From contig LJNI01000050.1 of assembly GCA_001303225.1 (NCBI GenBank), positions 1 to 22,478 of the forward strand: 22,478 bases of DNA, given 5' to 3'. Positions 7,771 to 15,078 of this stretch are shown here, in pieces (within the stretch, counting starts at the first letter, position 1; every line of letters starts with the position of its first letter). A program made the position numbers and the translations under genes. Below the pieces are notes generated by a model. That model had not been told where the DNA came from, searched no databases, and worked only from the letters and a program-made list of their open reading frames with translations. The DNA comes from a candidate division TA06 bacterium DG_78 (GTDB lineage Bacteria > Hydrothermota > Tepidihabitantia > SM23-42).

Positions 7771-8166
7771 TTAGTAAGTATACTTACTGAACGCACTCAT
7801 CAGTGCTAGTGGAGGTGCATCCAACATAAATTCTTTATCGATATTATTCACATCAATTACTCCTTGTTTCGCACGAAGATGAAACACCCTCACTGCCTCC
7901 ATTAATCGTGGTATATCGACACCCCGTGGGCAGCGGGTCTGACAAACAAGACATGCTGCACAGAACCAAGGGCCAGAGGCTGCGAGTACTTCGTCTTTGA
8001 GTTGCAGTTGAATGAATCTGATCACCATGTTTGGTGGCACATCCATAAATTTGGCAAACGGGCAACCAGCTGTGCACCGACCACACTGGTAGCAATCAGA
8101 AATTTTCTGATCGCTAATTTCTTCAATTCTTCTTGTAAAATCCTTTTCTTCCAATATTTTATTCAT
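7771..8166 (-). CDS. hdrC: HdrC-like heterodisulfide reductase subunit C (2x 4Fe-4S)
   Basis: This 131-residue ferredoxin-like subunit has two 4Fe-4S motifs: C25, C28, C31, C35 (CYQCGRCTAGCP) and C69, C72, C75, C79 (CAACLVCQTRCP). HdrC wires HdrA to HdrB. It is the first gene of the operon. Its ATG lies only 7 nt after a TATAAT box with a matching TTGACT at 16-bp spacing, so the mRNA is predicted to be leaderless; no Shine-Dalgarno precedes the ATG (AACCACTATG). Confidence 0.93.
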   Translation of the reverse strand: MNKILEEKDFTRRIEEISDQKISDCYQCGRCTAGCPFAKFMDVPPNMVIRFIQLQLKDEVLAASGPWFCAACLVCQTRCPRGVDIPRLMEAVRVFHLRAKQGVIDVNNIDKEFMLDAPPLALMSAFSKYTY

Positions 8167-8173
8167 AGTGGTT

Positions 8174-8201
8174 ATTATATCTATAAAGAGCGTAAAGTCA
8201 A
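8174..8201 (-). promoter_or_regulatory. Sigma-70-type promoter of the hdr-ribosomal operon
   Basis: On the minus strand TTGACT (8196-8201), a 16-bp spacer and TATAAT (8174-8179). The hdrC ATG is at 8166-8164, 7 nt past the -10 box, so transcription would start at or next to the start codon. Confidence 0.72.
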
Positions 8202-8285
8202 GTGGGAAAACAAAAAGATATTCATGAAACTGGAGAATATAAAAAAATCTGTGTTACTGAAACCAACGGTGTGGAACAATGAAAC

Positions 8286-8336
8286 GTGGATGCTTGGGAA
8301 GACTACTCTCTACCCAATCTTCCCAGAAACATCCAC
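8286..8336 (-). terminator. Long hairpin between the GcvH-like gene and the hdrC promoter
   Basis: Inverted repeat: GTGGATG (8286-8292) pairs with CATCCAC (8330-8336) and TGGGAAGA (8295-8302) with TCTTCCCA (8318-8325). The stems are separated by a 2x4 internal loop and closed by a 15-nt loop. It lies about 60 nt past the GcvH-like stop. No T-run follows on either strand, so a classical rho-independent terminator is not shown; it may end the sigma-54 transcript or be a structured RNA element. Confidence 0.45.
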
Positions 8337-8394
8337 ATTATTTATCTATGTTAAATAATGACCGCTAAGGCAGCACATGGCACATCAGTGCGTA

Positions 8395-9120
8395 TTAACT
8401 CAGGAACCGTGTTACGAGGCGGTTCCACTCTTCGTTGGTGAGTCGTTCGTGAATATTATCAACGATTTCACCACCATCAGTAATCGTAATACCGACATGT
8501 TCTTCGAACTCCTGGTGCAATTTCTCAAATTCCTTTTCAAGCCAATCGATCGCCTGTGATCCCTTTAACATGTTACCAACGCCTGCAGGTGACTTTATTT
8601 TGAGCAACCAGCCACGGCCGTAAGGTTCCTTCTGGATGATTGTAGGATCGGACAGTACCAGATCGTTCTTCTCAATAATTTCTGTATCTGTGGGTAAAGT
8701 CATTCTCACCATACGGTTATGACTACCGAAGCGCCAACATGCATCATCCTTGGAAATTACATTTTTGTCTGGAAGTTCAACATTTTCCATCTTTCCAATC
8801 AAATGAGCAGCAAAGTCGTCAATCCCGATTTTCACTACTTCACCTTCAACTTTTATCCAAATGTGATTAGGCAAATAGTAGAAGTCTTCTCGAATAGTGA
8901 AGCCCTTTACTTTCTTTTCTTTCTTGGCAAGTCGCTGTCGTCTCTTCTGGAGATAAGGATCAGCCTCAATAGTATCTTGTACATACTGGTCAACAGCACA
9001 ATGCCAACATTCATAATTATTTGAACAGATTTTATAAGAAAAATCACCAGTCAGCATGTAGCGACATTTTCTTTCTGAAGCAGGCAATTGTCGCAATTTT
9101 TCAATTGCCTTTACAACCAT
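8395..9120 (-). CDS. GcvH-like (lipoyl-fold) protein without the lipoyl lysine; 5' part frameshifted
   Basis: The C-terminal ~165 residues match the glycine cleavage H-protein fold: YYLPNHIWIKVEGEVVKIGIDDFAAHLIGKMENVELP, then the EPYGRGWLLKIKSPAG block at 165-180. The lipoylation hairpin (ESVKA in true H proteins) reads RFGSHNRMVRM here (130-140) with no lysine, so it cannot carry lipoate in the usual way. The N-terminus has a CxxC-type module (C19, C32, C38, C41). From ATG 9120 the protein is 241 residues, but this ATG has no Shine-Dalgarno. The same frame stays open to 9207 and encodes NYDCKSCEFDQ, which resembles the internal YECWHCAVDQ. No ATG, GTG or TTG exists in that extension, so a frameshift near 9186-9198 is likely. 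A non-catalytic role beside Hdr, such as scaffold or sulfur/redox carrier, is only inference. Confidence 0.75.
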   Translation of the reverse strand: MVVKAIEKLRQLPASERKCRYMLTGDFSYKICSNNYECWHCAVDQYVQDTIEADPYLQKRRQRLAKKEKKVKGFTIREDFYYLPNHIWIKVEGEVVKIGIDDFAAHLIGKMENVELPDKNVISKDDACWRFGSHNRMVRMTLPTDTEIIEKNDLVLSDPTIIQKEPYGRGWLLKIKSPAGVGNMLKGSQAIDWLEKEFEKLHQEFEEHVGITITDGGEIVDNIHERLTNEEWNRLVTRFLS

Positions 9121-9149
9121 GGGAGATTCGGTGTACGTACCACTCTGAT

Positions 9150-9371
9150 CTAAAAGTGCCTGGTCAAATTCACAGCTCTTACAATCATAATTGCCATTTT
9201 TGCCTCCTTAGTTTGTTTCGCTAAAAATTCTTTAAATATCGGACAATTCGCATAATCTGTTTCACACGGATTCTGCGAAATGAGCTGGTCTTTTGCAATC
9301 ATCTTTTTTACTGGGCATACACTACAATATGCCACGAGTAGTTCTTCTAAAAATGGACATTTTGCATTCAT
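9150..9371 (-). CDS. Small cysteine-rich protein, probably the N-terminal part of the GcvH-like protein
   Basis: The ATG at 9371 follows GGAGG with 7-nt spacing and sits ~15 nt below the predicted sigma-54 start point, so translation here is well supported. The first ~58 residues carry a CPFLEE..VAYC..CPVKKMI...CETDYANCPIF pattern with C5, C16, C19, C36 and C43, which could bind a metal or Fe-S cluster. After residue ~58 the sequence becomes MAIMIVRAVNLTRHF and ends, which looks like out-of-frame reading of the next gene. Adding one base near 9190 would join it to the GcvH-like frame, giving one protein of about 325 residues. I do not recognise a named family with confidence. Confidence 0.6.
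   Translation of the reverse strand: MNAKCPFLEELLVAYCSVCPVKKMIAKDQLISQNPCETDYANCPIFKEFLAKQTKEAKMAIMIVRAVNLTRHF
9186..9209 (-). other. Probable frameshift site between the Cys-rich and GcvH-like frames
   Basis: The minus strand reads AAGGAGG (9203-9209), CAAAA, then ATGGCAATTATGATTG. As written, the ATG at 9197 is in the Cys-rich frame and stops at 9150. The -1 frame gives NYDCKSC and continues into the GcvH-like gene. One extra A (GCAAATTATGAT) would make ATG-GCA-AAT-TAT-GAT-TGT and restore it. This may be an indel or assembly error, true decay, or programmed slippage on the A5 run. Confidence 0.55.
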
Positions 9372-9396
9372 CTCACTACCTCCACTTCATTTATAA

Positions 9397-9411
9397 GCAA
9401 GATTCGTGCCA
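9397..9411 (-). promoter_or_regulatory. Sigma-54 (-24/-12) promoter for the Cys-rich/GcvH-like operon
   Basis: The minus strand reads TGGCACGAATCTTGC, a full match to the TGGCAC-N5-TTGC consensus (-24 at 9406-9411, -12 at 9397-9400). The predicted start point near 9385 leaves a short leader with GGAGG before the ATG at 9371. The sigma-54 activator gene lies directly upstream. Confidence 0.85.
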
Positions 9412-9524
9412 ATAGTATAAGCCATAATACCCTTGAATTTCAAGAGTTTTTTGCAAAATGTGCTCAAAAAGAAGACGAAATATGAATAAAACTATACAAT
9501 CACATTAATTCATTATATTTAGTG

Positions 9525-9550
9525 AGTTATTTGTATATTTTTGAATAACT
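9525..9550. promoter_or_regulatory. Inverted repeat, candidate activator site upstream of the sigma-54 promoter
   Basis: AGTTATT (9525-9531) and AATAACT (9544-9550) are perfect 7-bp arms around a 12-nt AT-rich centre, about 150 bp above the predicted start point, a normal enhancer distance for NtrC-type activators. It also sits just past the activator gene's stop, so a weak terminator is an alternative. A shorter palindrome CTTGAATTTCAAG lies at 9432-9444. Confidence 0.35.
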
Positions 9551-9576
9551 GTTTGTAAATATTTTAAACAGACATC

Positions 9577-10941
9577 CTATTGTATTTCTTTGTCTTTTTG
9601 AATCTTGTACTTTTTTATCTTATTGTACAGCGTTACACGGTTGATACCTAAAAAATTGGCTGTTTTCTTAATATTCCACCGGTGTTTCTTCAGAGTATGT
9701 TCGATATGGTTTCTCTCTACGTCAGTGAGTGATTGATAAGGTTTCGTTTCAAAAGTATTTGCTTCACGAGAAACGACACTTTGTGGAAGATGGTGCAATT
9801 GTATTTCTGACTCAGTGGCAACAACCACGGCGTGTTCAACAGCATTTTCTAGCTGTCGAATATTACCAGGCCAATCATAATCGACAAGAACTTTCATCAC
9901 CTGGTCAGAAAAACCATATACGGTCTTTCCAGTACTGAGACAAAACTTCTCAAGGAAATAGTTTGCCAAGAGCGGAATATCTTCTCTCCTCTCTCTAAGA
10001 GATGGGACCTGAATAGTTATAACGTTGAGACGATAATACAGATCCTCCCTAAATTCACCACGTGTAATCATCTCCCCGAGATTCTTATTTGTCGCAGCGA
10101 TTATTCGAATATCGACTTTGACTGACGTCTCTCCGCCAATGCGTCTGAATTCTCGTTCCTGCAGGAATCGTAAGAGATCGACCTGCGTCTTCAAACTGAT
10201 ATCACCAATTTCATCAAGAAATAGAGTTCCCCTATCTGCCATTTCAATTCTTCCTTTGTGTTGAGCAAAAGCTCCAGTAAATGCACCTTTTTCATAGCCA
10301 AATAGTTCTGCCTCGAGGAGTGATTCTGGAATCGCTCCACAAGCAGCAGCAATAAAGGAAAAATCCTTTCGCGGACCCAATTCATGAATTGCTCTCGCAA
10401 CCAATTCCTTACCAGTTCCACTCTCTCCTCTAATCAGGACCGTTGAATTTGTTGGTGCAACAGTCTTGATCATCTCAATGACTCGCACCATCTTAGGGCT
10501 CTTGCCAACGAGGTCCTGGAATCTAAATTTCTTAGTCAATTCCTTTCTTAACTGAATATTTTCTCTTATAAGCCGTTGATGCTCGACAAGCTTCGCAATG
10601 ACCCTGCTGATTTCCTCAGGGTTAAATGGTTTCACTATATAATCTGTCGCACCTTCTTTTATCGCCATTACAGCACTATCGATAGTAGCATAGGCAGTAA
10701 TGATTATCACCGGAAGTTTCGGTCTCATTTCGCGAAGTTTTCTTAAAACCTCGAGTCCATCAATCTTTGGCATTTTGAGATCAACAACTGCCAAATCCCA
10801 CTCTTCTCTTTTAACCCTTTCTATTGCTTCAAAACCATCTTCCACTGCTAAAACATCGTATCCATCATCTTTGAGCCAATCGCTGAGAGAACTCCTCATG
10901 ATTTCTTCATCATCAACGACTAAAATTCTACTTTTACGCAT
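9577..10941 (-). CDS. NtrC-family sigma-54-dependent response regulator
   Basis: This 454-residue activator starts from ATG 10941, chosen because AAAGGAG lies 5-6 nt upstream and the receiver domain starts at once (MRKSRILVVDDEE). Receiver domain about 1-120, with D10/D11, phosphoacceptor D54, T82 and K104. AAA+ central domain about 142-370: Walker A GESGTGKE 172-179, the sigma-54 contact loop GAFTGA 219-224, Walker B GTLFLDEIGD 238-247, and the DWPGNIRQLEN end. A Fis-type helix-turn-helix follows at about 408-445 (VERNHIEHTLKKHRWNIKKTANFLGINRVTLYNKI). The first 8 bases overlap the archaemetzincin gene. Its nearest sigma-54 promoter, 166 bp downstream, drives the Cys-rich/GcvH-like operon, its most likely target. 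The kinase is probably the divergent gene at 11644. Confidence 0.95.
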   Translation of the reverse strand: MRKSRILVVDDEEIMRSSLSDWLKDDGYDVLAVEDGFEAIERVKREEWDLAVVDLKMPKIDGLEVLRKLREMRPKLPVIIITAYATIDSAVMAIKEGATDYIVKPFNPEEISRVIAKLVEHQRLIRENIQLRKELTKKFRFQDLVGKSPKMVRVIEMIKTVAPTNSTVLIRGESGTGKELVARAIHELGPRKDFSFIAAACGAIPESLLEAELFGYEKGAFTGAFAQHKGRIEMADRGTLFLDEIGDISLKTQVDLLRFLQEREFRRIGGETSVKVDIRIIAATNKNLGEMITRGEFREDLYYRLNVITIQVPSLRERREDIPLLANYFLEKFCLSTGKTVYGFSDQVMKVLVDYDWPGNIRQLENAVEHAVVVATESEIQLHHLPQSVVSREANTFETKPYQSLTDVERNHIEHTLKKHRWNIKKTANFLGINRVTLYNKIKKYKIQKDKEIQ

Positions 10942-11479
10942 AACGCTCCTTTCTATTCTTATCGAAAAATCCTCTACACCCGACACAAAAATTCTTTGAT
11001 TTATTATCAATACTCAAGATACTACTCGAAAAAGCCATAATACACTTAGCATTATTACAATGAAATAATCCATAACAGTGACCAAGTTCATGAATACACT
11101 CTTTAGCAAGTCTTTCACTTAACATCCTATCATTACGTGGTAAGTGGTAGAATTCTTGTTTCAGTCGATTGAACGACGCAATCGCAACACTACCACCAAG
11201 TTGTGCTTCACCATAGACAAATGTGAGGACTGGAGTACAGAGGTCGACATCTGTAATACCAATTATCTTTTCGCAATCAGAGGGCAATCCAACTACCATC
11301 TCTTCAATGATTTTTTTTGCGTAATATTGATTCCGCTTAGGTTCGAATGCATAGACAGGATATTCAGTATCGACAATAACTTTTATTGGATGAGAAAATA
11401 ATGGACCGAGCACCTTTATTACATTGTTAACGAGTACCTTTTCAACAGTTCCGATTGTCTTTACATAAATATACTTCAT
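10934..11479 (-). CDS. amzA: Archaemetzincin family zinc metalloprotease
   Basis: This 181-residue protein has the archaemetzincin signature: HELGHCYGLFHC at 130-141 (zinc ligands H130, H134, H140, with E131 as catalytic base), then C141, C146, C165 and C168, the four cysteines that form the family's second zinc site, and the Met-turn region CIMAF. No signal peptide is seen, so it should be cytoplasmic. Archaemetzincins are widespread in archaea and patchy in bacteria; their physiological substrates are not established. It is the first gene of a two-gene operon with the NtrC-type regulator. Its ATG lies 12 nt below a TATAAT box. Confidence 0.93.
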   Translation of the reverse strand: MKYIYVKTIGTVEKVLVNNVIKVLGPLFSHPIKVIVDTEYPVYAFEPKRNQYYAKKIIEEMVVGLPSDCEKIIGITDVDLCTPVLTFVYGEAQLGGSVAIASFNRLKQEFYHLPRNDRMLSERLAKECIHELGHCYGLFHCNNAKCIMAFSSSILSIDNKSKNFCVGCRGFFDKNRKERYA

Positions 11480-11491
11480 GGTGAATAAGCT

Positions 11492-11519
11492 ATTATATTG
11501 ATTTTTGTGAAAATGTCAA
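11492..11519 (-). promoter_or_regulatory. Sigma-70-type promoter of the amzA-regulator operon
   Basis: On the minus strand TTGACA (11514-11519), a 16-bp spacer and TATAAT (11492-11497). The ATG at 11479 begins 12 nt after the -10 box, leaving a leader of about 5 nt with no room for a Shine-Dalgarno. Confidence 0.78.
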
Positions 11520-11609
11520 TTTTTTAAACACTTTCGTTCAGACTCTTTACGACTCTCATACGTGAATATCCTATTGTATGTACCGCGCCGTCCAAGAGAA
11601 TCTGTGGAC

Positions 11610-11638
11610 TTGACTTAGTTCAGCGCCGTGGGTATAAT
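11610..11638 (+). promoter_or_regulatory. Sigma-70-type promoter of the PAS histidine kinase gene
   Basis: TTGACT (11610-11615), a 17-bp spacer and TATAAT (11633-11638). The GTG start codon at 11644 is 5 nt past the -10 box, so the start codon should lie at or next to +1. Confidence 0.72.
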
Positions 11639-11643
11639 GGATC

Positions 11644-12756
11644 GTGAAAAATACCAGATTGACAGGGCTCGACCTCTCGCTCATGCGACCCATGCTTGAA
11701 GGATTACTGAAAAATATGGAAGGCGGTGTTTTCACTGTAGATCTCGATAAAAAAATCATATCTTTTAACAAAGGAGCAGAGTGGATTACTGGTTATTGCC
11801 TCGAGGAAGTTTTAGGACAACCCTGTGATACAATTTTTAATAGTAACATTTGTGATGGTTCATGTCCCTTCGAAAAAACTATCAAGAAAAATGCTCCGGT
11901 AAATATCAACGAAGTAGTAATCCAGAGCAAAGATGGCACCCAAATAGTCACTTCGCGTACACTTTTTCCGCTCCATGATATACATGGTAATTTAAGAGGC
12001 ATGACAGTAATCTTCCGTGATAAAACAGAACTCAAAAATCTACGACAGCAATTGCTACAATCAGAAAAATTAGCAGTAATGGGGCAGCTTGCCGCAGGTG
12101 TTGCCCATGAGATAAATAATCCAATAAATGGCATCATTACCTATATGCATCTCTTGCTCAAAAATCTTAGGGAAAACAAAATCGACCCTGAGACATGGAA
12201 GGGAAATTTAGAATTGGTTGAACGGGAAACGCGAAGAATCGGAAGACTCGTTAAAAATCTACTCAACTTCTCCCGCAAGACTGAACCTGATTTGAGATCG
12301 GTGTCACTTCAACGACTCATTGAAGAAAGCTTACCCCTCTTGGAAGACCAGTTTTTAATTAAGAACATTAACATTATAAAGCATTACGAAGATAAAACTC
12401 CAGATGTCCTTGGAGACTTTAATCAGCTTCAGCAAGTCATAATAAATCTCATACTCAATGCAGTACAGGCAGTTGATAAACAAGGCAATATTGACATCAA
12501 TGTGTATTCTGAAGGAAAGAAAGGCAGTGAATGTTTTGTTCACTTTGATATCACTGATAATGGTTCGGGAATACCTGAAGAAGATTTGAACAAAATTTTT
12601 GACCCATTCTTTACAACCAAAGTTGGTGACCGAGCCGGCATTGGGCTCGGTCTTTCGATTGTCCAGCAGATCGTGAAAGCCCATCATGGCCGCATTAGTT
12701 TCAAGAGCCAAGTCGGAAAGGGCACAACCGTTTCAGTCCGTCTCCCTACTCCCTAA
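11644..12756 (+). CDS. PAS-domain sensor histidine kinase (NtrB type)
   Basis: This 370-residue soluble kinase starts at GTG; an in-frame TAA at 11635 bars a longer form, and the next in-frame candidate is ATG 11683. A PAS domain covers about 15-130 and holds a cysteine group C61, C70, C74 ([18 protein letters not shown]), a pattern found in several PAS sensors and possibly able to bind a redox centre. DHp domain: [12 protein letters not shown] with phosphoacceptor H155. HATPase_c: N-box NLILNAVQA from 268, DNGSGI 305-310, FDPFFTTK 319-326, GIGLGLSI 332-339. No membrane segment, so it senses a cytoplasmic signal. It is divergent from the amzA-regulator operon across 164 bp and is the obvious partner for that NtrC-type regulator. 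It converges on the first propeller gene. Confidence 0.93.
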   Translation: MKNTRLTGLDLSLMRPMLEGLLKNMEGGVFTVDLDKKIISFNKGAEWITGYCLEEVLGQPCDTIFNSNICDGSCPFEKTIKKNAPVNINEVVIQSKDGTQIVTSRTLFPLHDIHGNLRGMTVIFRDKTELKNLRQQLLQSEKLAVMGQLAAGVAHEINNPINGIITYMHLLLKNLRENKIDPETWKGNLELVERETRRIGRLVKNLLNFSRKTEPDLRSVSLQRLIEESLPLLEDQFLIKNINIIKHYEDKTPDVLGDFNQLQQVIINLILNAVQAVDKQGNIDINVYSEGKKGSECFVHFDITDNGSGIPEEDLNKIFDPFFTTKVGDRAGIGLGLSIVQQIVKAHHGRISFKSQVGKGTTVSVRLPTP

Positions 12757-12838
12757 GTCTAACATCATTTTCACAATGGAACGTCGCTACATACGCACTG
12801 TTGTGTTCAGTTAATATCCCGCTTCATAGTGATGTGTT

Positions 12839-12876
12839 CTGGGTAGCCCGACGAGGAGGGGAATCGAGCTACCCAG
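12839..12876. terminator. Stem-loop between two convergent genes
   Basis: CTGGGTAGC (12839-12847) and GCTACCCAG (12868-12876) form a perfect 9-bp stem around a 20-nt loop. It lies 17 nt past the stop of the minus-strand propeller gene and about 80 nt past the kinase stop. It lacks a T-run, so it may be a factor-assisted bidirectional terminator. Confidence 0.45.
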
Positions 12877-12892
12877 CGCCTGTTGGGGGTGA

Positions 12893-15052
12893 TTAGCGTA
12901 TGAGCACTAATTTTCCAACTTTATTCTTCCATGGAGAAGTAAATGCATAAAAATAGATTCCTGAACTTACCTGTGCATACCATGGAAGTTCATAATAGCC
13001 AGCAGGCCAATGGCCAGTAAGAGGGGTGGCAATCAATCTTCCTGTGACATCATAAATGCGGAGTGTAATATGTGTCTCCGCTGGAATACGTACATAAAAA
13101 ATTGCTTGGTCCCTGATTGGATTGCTGGTTAAACCAAAGGAGAAGAGTGCAGGTATCATGTTGTATTCTGCAATCCCGGTAGCGTTCACGATAAACGAAT
13201 AGTAATCAGTGGGCGCCTCTTGAGGATCAGATACACTATTACCAGCGCCATCACGCGCCTCAATGTAGTAACGTACTGTATCACCAGGATTGGAAACGAG
13301 TGGTATCGAATCTACATACCATAGAGGTAAACCTGTTTGGTTCATCACCAAGGCAATCCAATCAGGGTCTTGGTCTCTCCTGTAGTAAAGGAGCACAGAA
13401 TCAACTACAAAATTATCACTTACTTTTGTATAAATTTCAAAAGGACCGCTGTACGACGTATCAGACCATACTGTCGTTGAATCGACAATTGGTGCGGTCA
13501 TATCGATTATAAAAATTTCATTACTTGTATCTTCTGATATCACGTCGCCTGTTGCATTGAGCAATTCAATCTTTACGACACAGCGGGTGGCATCCATGAG
13601 CGGCACAGTCCATTCCCACGATTGATCAGCAGCATCTACATCATGAGCAATAGTGTCAGGATAGGTACTACCACCATCTGATGAAAAGAGTAAACGGTAA
13701 AAGAATGAACCTCGTGGAGGATTCTCAGGCGACCATTCGATTGTATAAGGCAAACCGCCCTGTAACATCTCGCCACCATTCGGCGATTCTATTGTTATGA
13801 TGGGTTTTGTTTTGATAAGATAAATTTGTTTGTTGCCACTAGTGAATGATCCTGTGTAGCCGGTGATAATATACCCTCCATCTGATGTTTGTTGTATTGA
13901 ATGGCCACCATCATCGTCTAATCCGCCGTATCGTTGTGTCCACATAACAGAACCAAGGGGATCCGTCTTTATCACGTAAACATCAGAATGTGTTTCATGC
14001 TCAATGTCAGCAGTCGAGCCGGTTATGATGTATCCTCCGTCTGCGGTTTGATAGACAGAATAACCACCATCGTCGTATGAGCCACCATAGGTCTGTGTCC
14101 ACATGGTATCACCATCACTGTCAGTTTTAATAAGGAAAACATCATTCTGGATATTACCGACATGTTGCGTCGTATAACCTGCAATAATGTAACCACCATC
14201 GACTGTCTGCAGTACTGAATATCCACAATCAGCATCTGTGCCACCGTATCTTTTTGTCCATTTTACTACACCCGAATCACTTGTTCGAATGAGGTATACA
14301 TCTGATGTCGAGTCAGGACGTATCGTCACGCCAGTAATAATGTAGCCACCATCCTCAATCTGATACACTGAATAGCCATAATCATCACCGAGCTCACCAT
14401 AGGTCTCTGTCCAGACTGTATCACCTTTCGTATCTGTTTTGATGAGATAGACATCGTACTCTTCAAGGACATTGTACGAAGCTGTATAGCCAGCGATGAT
14501 ATAGCCACCATCCTCAGTCTGCTGTACTGAATAGCCATGTTCAGTATAGTCTCCACCATAACTACGTGTCCAGCTTGTATCACCGAGCGAGTCAGTCTTG
14601 ATGAGATAAATATCGCCAGAATCTGTTTCAGATTCGTTCTTCATTGTCGCTCCAGCAACAATGTACCCACTGTCACGTGTCTGCTGTACAGAATAACCCC
14701 AGTTGTTGTATGCACCACCATAGTTATTGGTCCACACCGTATCGCCATCTGAATCAGTTTTTATGAGATACACACGAATGTTATCTGTACCGGTAATAAT
14801 GTAACCACCATCTGTTGTCTGCTGTACTGAATAGCCGTACTCATCACGCGGTCCACCATAGAGTCGTGTCCACAAAGTATCAGGCGCTTGACCAAATGCC
14901 AGAGAGATACAAAATGTAATAATGAGAGCAATCAGAAAGAATGTATGTTGTTTTTGGACCACATCCACCCCCCCAATCATCACAAGGTGACTATACTTAA
15001 GTCTCCTCATTACTTCATAAGTTTGTATTCGATACCGTTCACCTGTACTCAC
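12893..15052 (-). CDS. Secreted seven-repeat propeller protein with T9SS-type C-terminal domain (copy 1)
   Basis: This is 719 residues from GTG 15052, which follows GAGAGG at 5 nt and is the first start below the sigma-54 promoter. A shorter form from GTG 14968 would match the paralogues' signal peptides better. Hydrophobic signal segment FFLIALIITFCISLAFG (38-54) is followed by QAPDT. Seven ~51-residue repeats (57-415) have the pattern WT.xYGG..D.GYSVQQT.DGGYIITG......DVYLIKTD..GD, one per predicted propeller blade. An Ig-like segment starts at SPNGGE (423-428), a second at DMTAPIVDSTTVW (517-529), and a sorting domain from about 636 ends IYDVTGRLI...AGYYELPW...SGIYFYAF...GKLVLIR. This end is typical of type A T9SS substrates, so export and surface attachment are likely. 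No catalytic motif is visible; ligand unknown. Confidence 0.85.
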   Translation of the reverse strand: MSTGERYRIQTYEVMRRLKYSHLVMIGGVDVVQKQHTFFLIALIITFCISLAFGQAPDTLWTRLYGGPRDEYGYSVQQTTDGGYIITGTDNIRVYLIKTDSDGDTVWTNNYGGAYNNWGYSVQQTRDSGYIVAGATMKNESETDSGDIYLIKTDSLGDTSWTRSYGGDYTEHGYSVQQTEDGGYIIAGYTASYNVLEEYDVYLIKTDTKGDTVWTETYGELGDDYGYSVYQIEDGGYIITGVTIRPDSTSDVYLIRTSDSGVVKWTKRYGGTDADCGYSVLQTVDGGYIIAGYTTQHVGNIQNDVFLIKTDSDGDTMWTQTYGGSYDDGGYSVYQTADGGYIITGSTADIEHETHSDVYVIKTDPLGSVMWTQRYGGLDDDGGHSIQQTSDGGYIITGYTGSFTSGNKQIYLIKTKPIITIESPNGGEMLQGGLPYTIEWSPENPPRGSFFYRLLFSSDGGSTYPDTIAHDVDAADQSWEWTVPLMDATRCVVKIELLNATGDVISEDTSNEIFIIDMTAPIVDSTTVWSDTSYSGPFEIYTKVSDNFVVDSVLLYYRRDQDPDWIALVMNQTGLPLWYVDSIPLVSNPGDTVRYYIEARDGAGNSVSDPQEAPTDYYSFIVNATGIAEYNMIPALFSFGLTSNPIRDQAIFYVRIPAETHITLRIYDVTGRLIATPLTGHWPAGYYELPWYAQVSSGIYFYAFTSPWKNKVGKLVLIR
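13808..14884 (-). repeat. Seven tandem ~153-bp coding repeats (propeller blades, copy 1)
   Basis: Seven repeats each contain a DGGYII-type core (one reads DSGYIV) and a YLIKTD-type strand. The DNA shows a recurring antisense block close to ATAATGTAACCACCATCTG. Confidence 0.85.
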
Positions 15053-15078
15053 TATTTCCTCTCTAGTCCTTATTTAAA

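Noticed and set aside
8389..8403. TGGCACATCAGTGCG on the plus strand as a sigma-54 promoter
   Set aside because: The GG-to-GC distance is one base short, the -12 part is poor, and no plus-strand gene follows.
10942..11010. Upstream extension of the NtrC-type regulator by 23 residues
   Set aside because: It lies inside amzA, lacks family similarity, and the ATG at 10941 has AAAGGAG at the right distance.
12757..12892. Possible tRNA-like segment in the convergent gap
   Set aside because: The stem-loop at 12839-12876 does not extend to a cloverleaf; no T-loop or acceptor stem was found.
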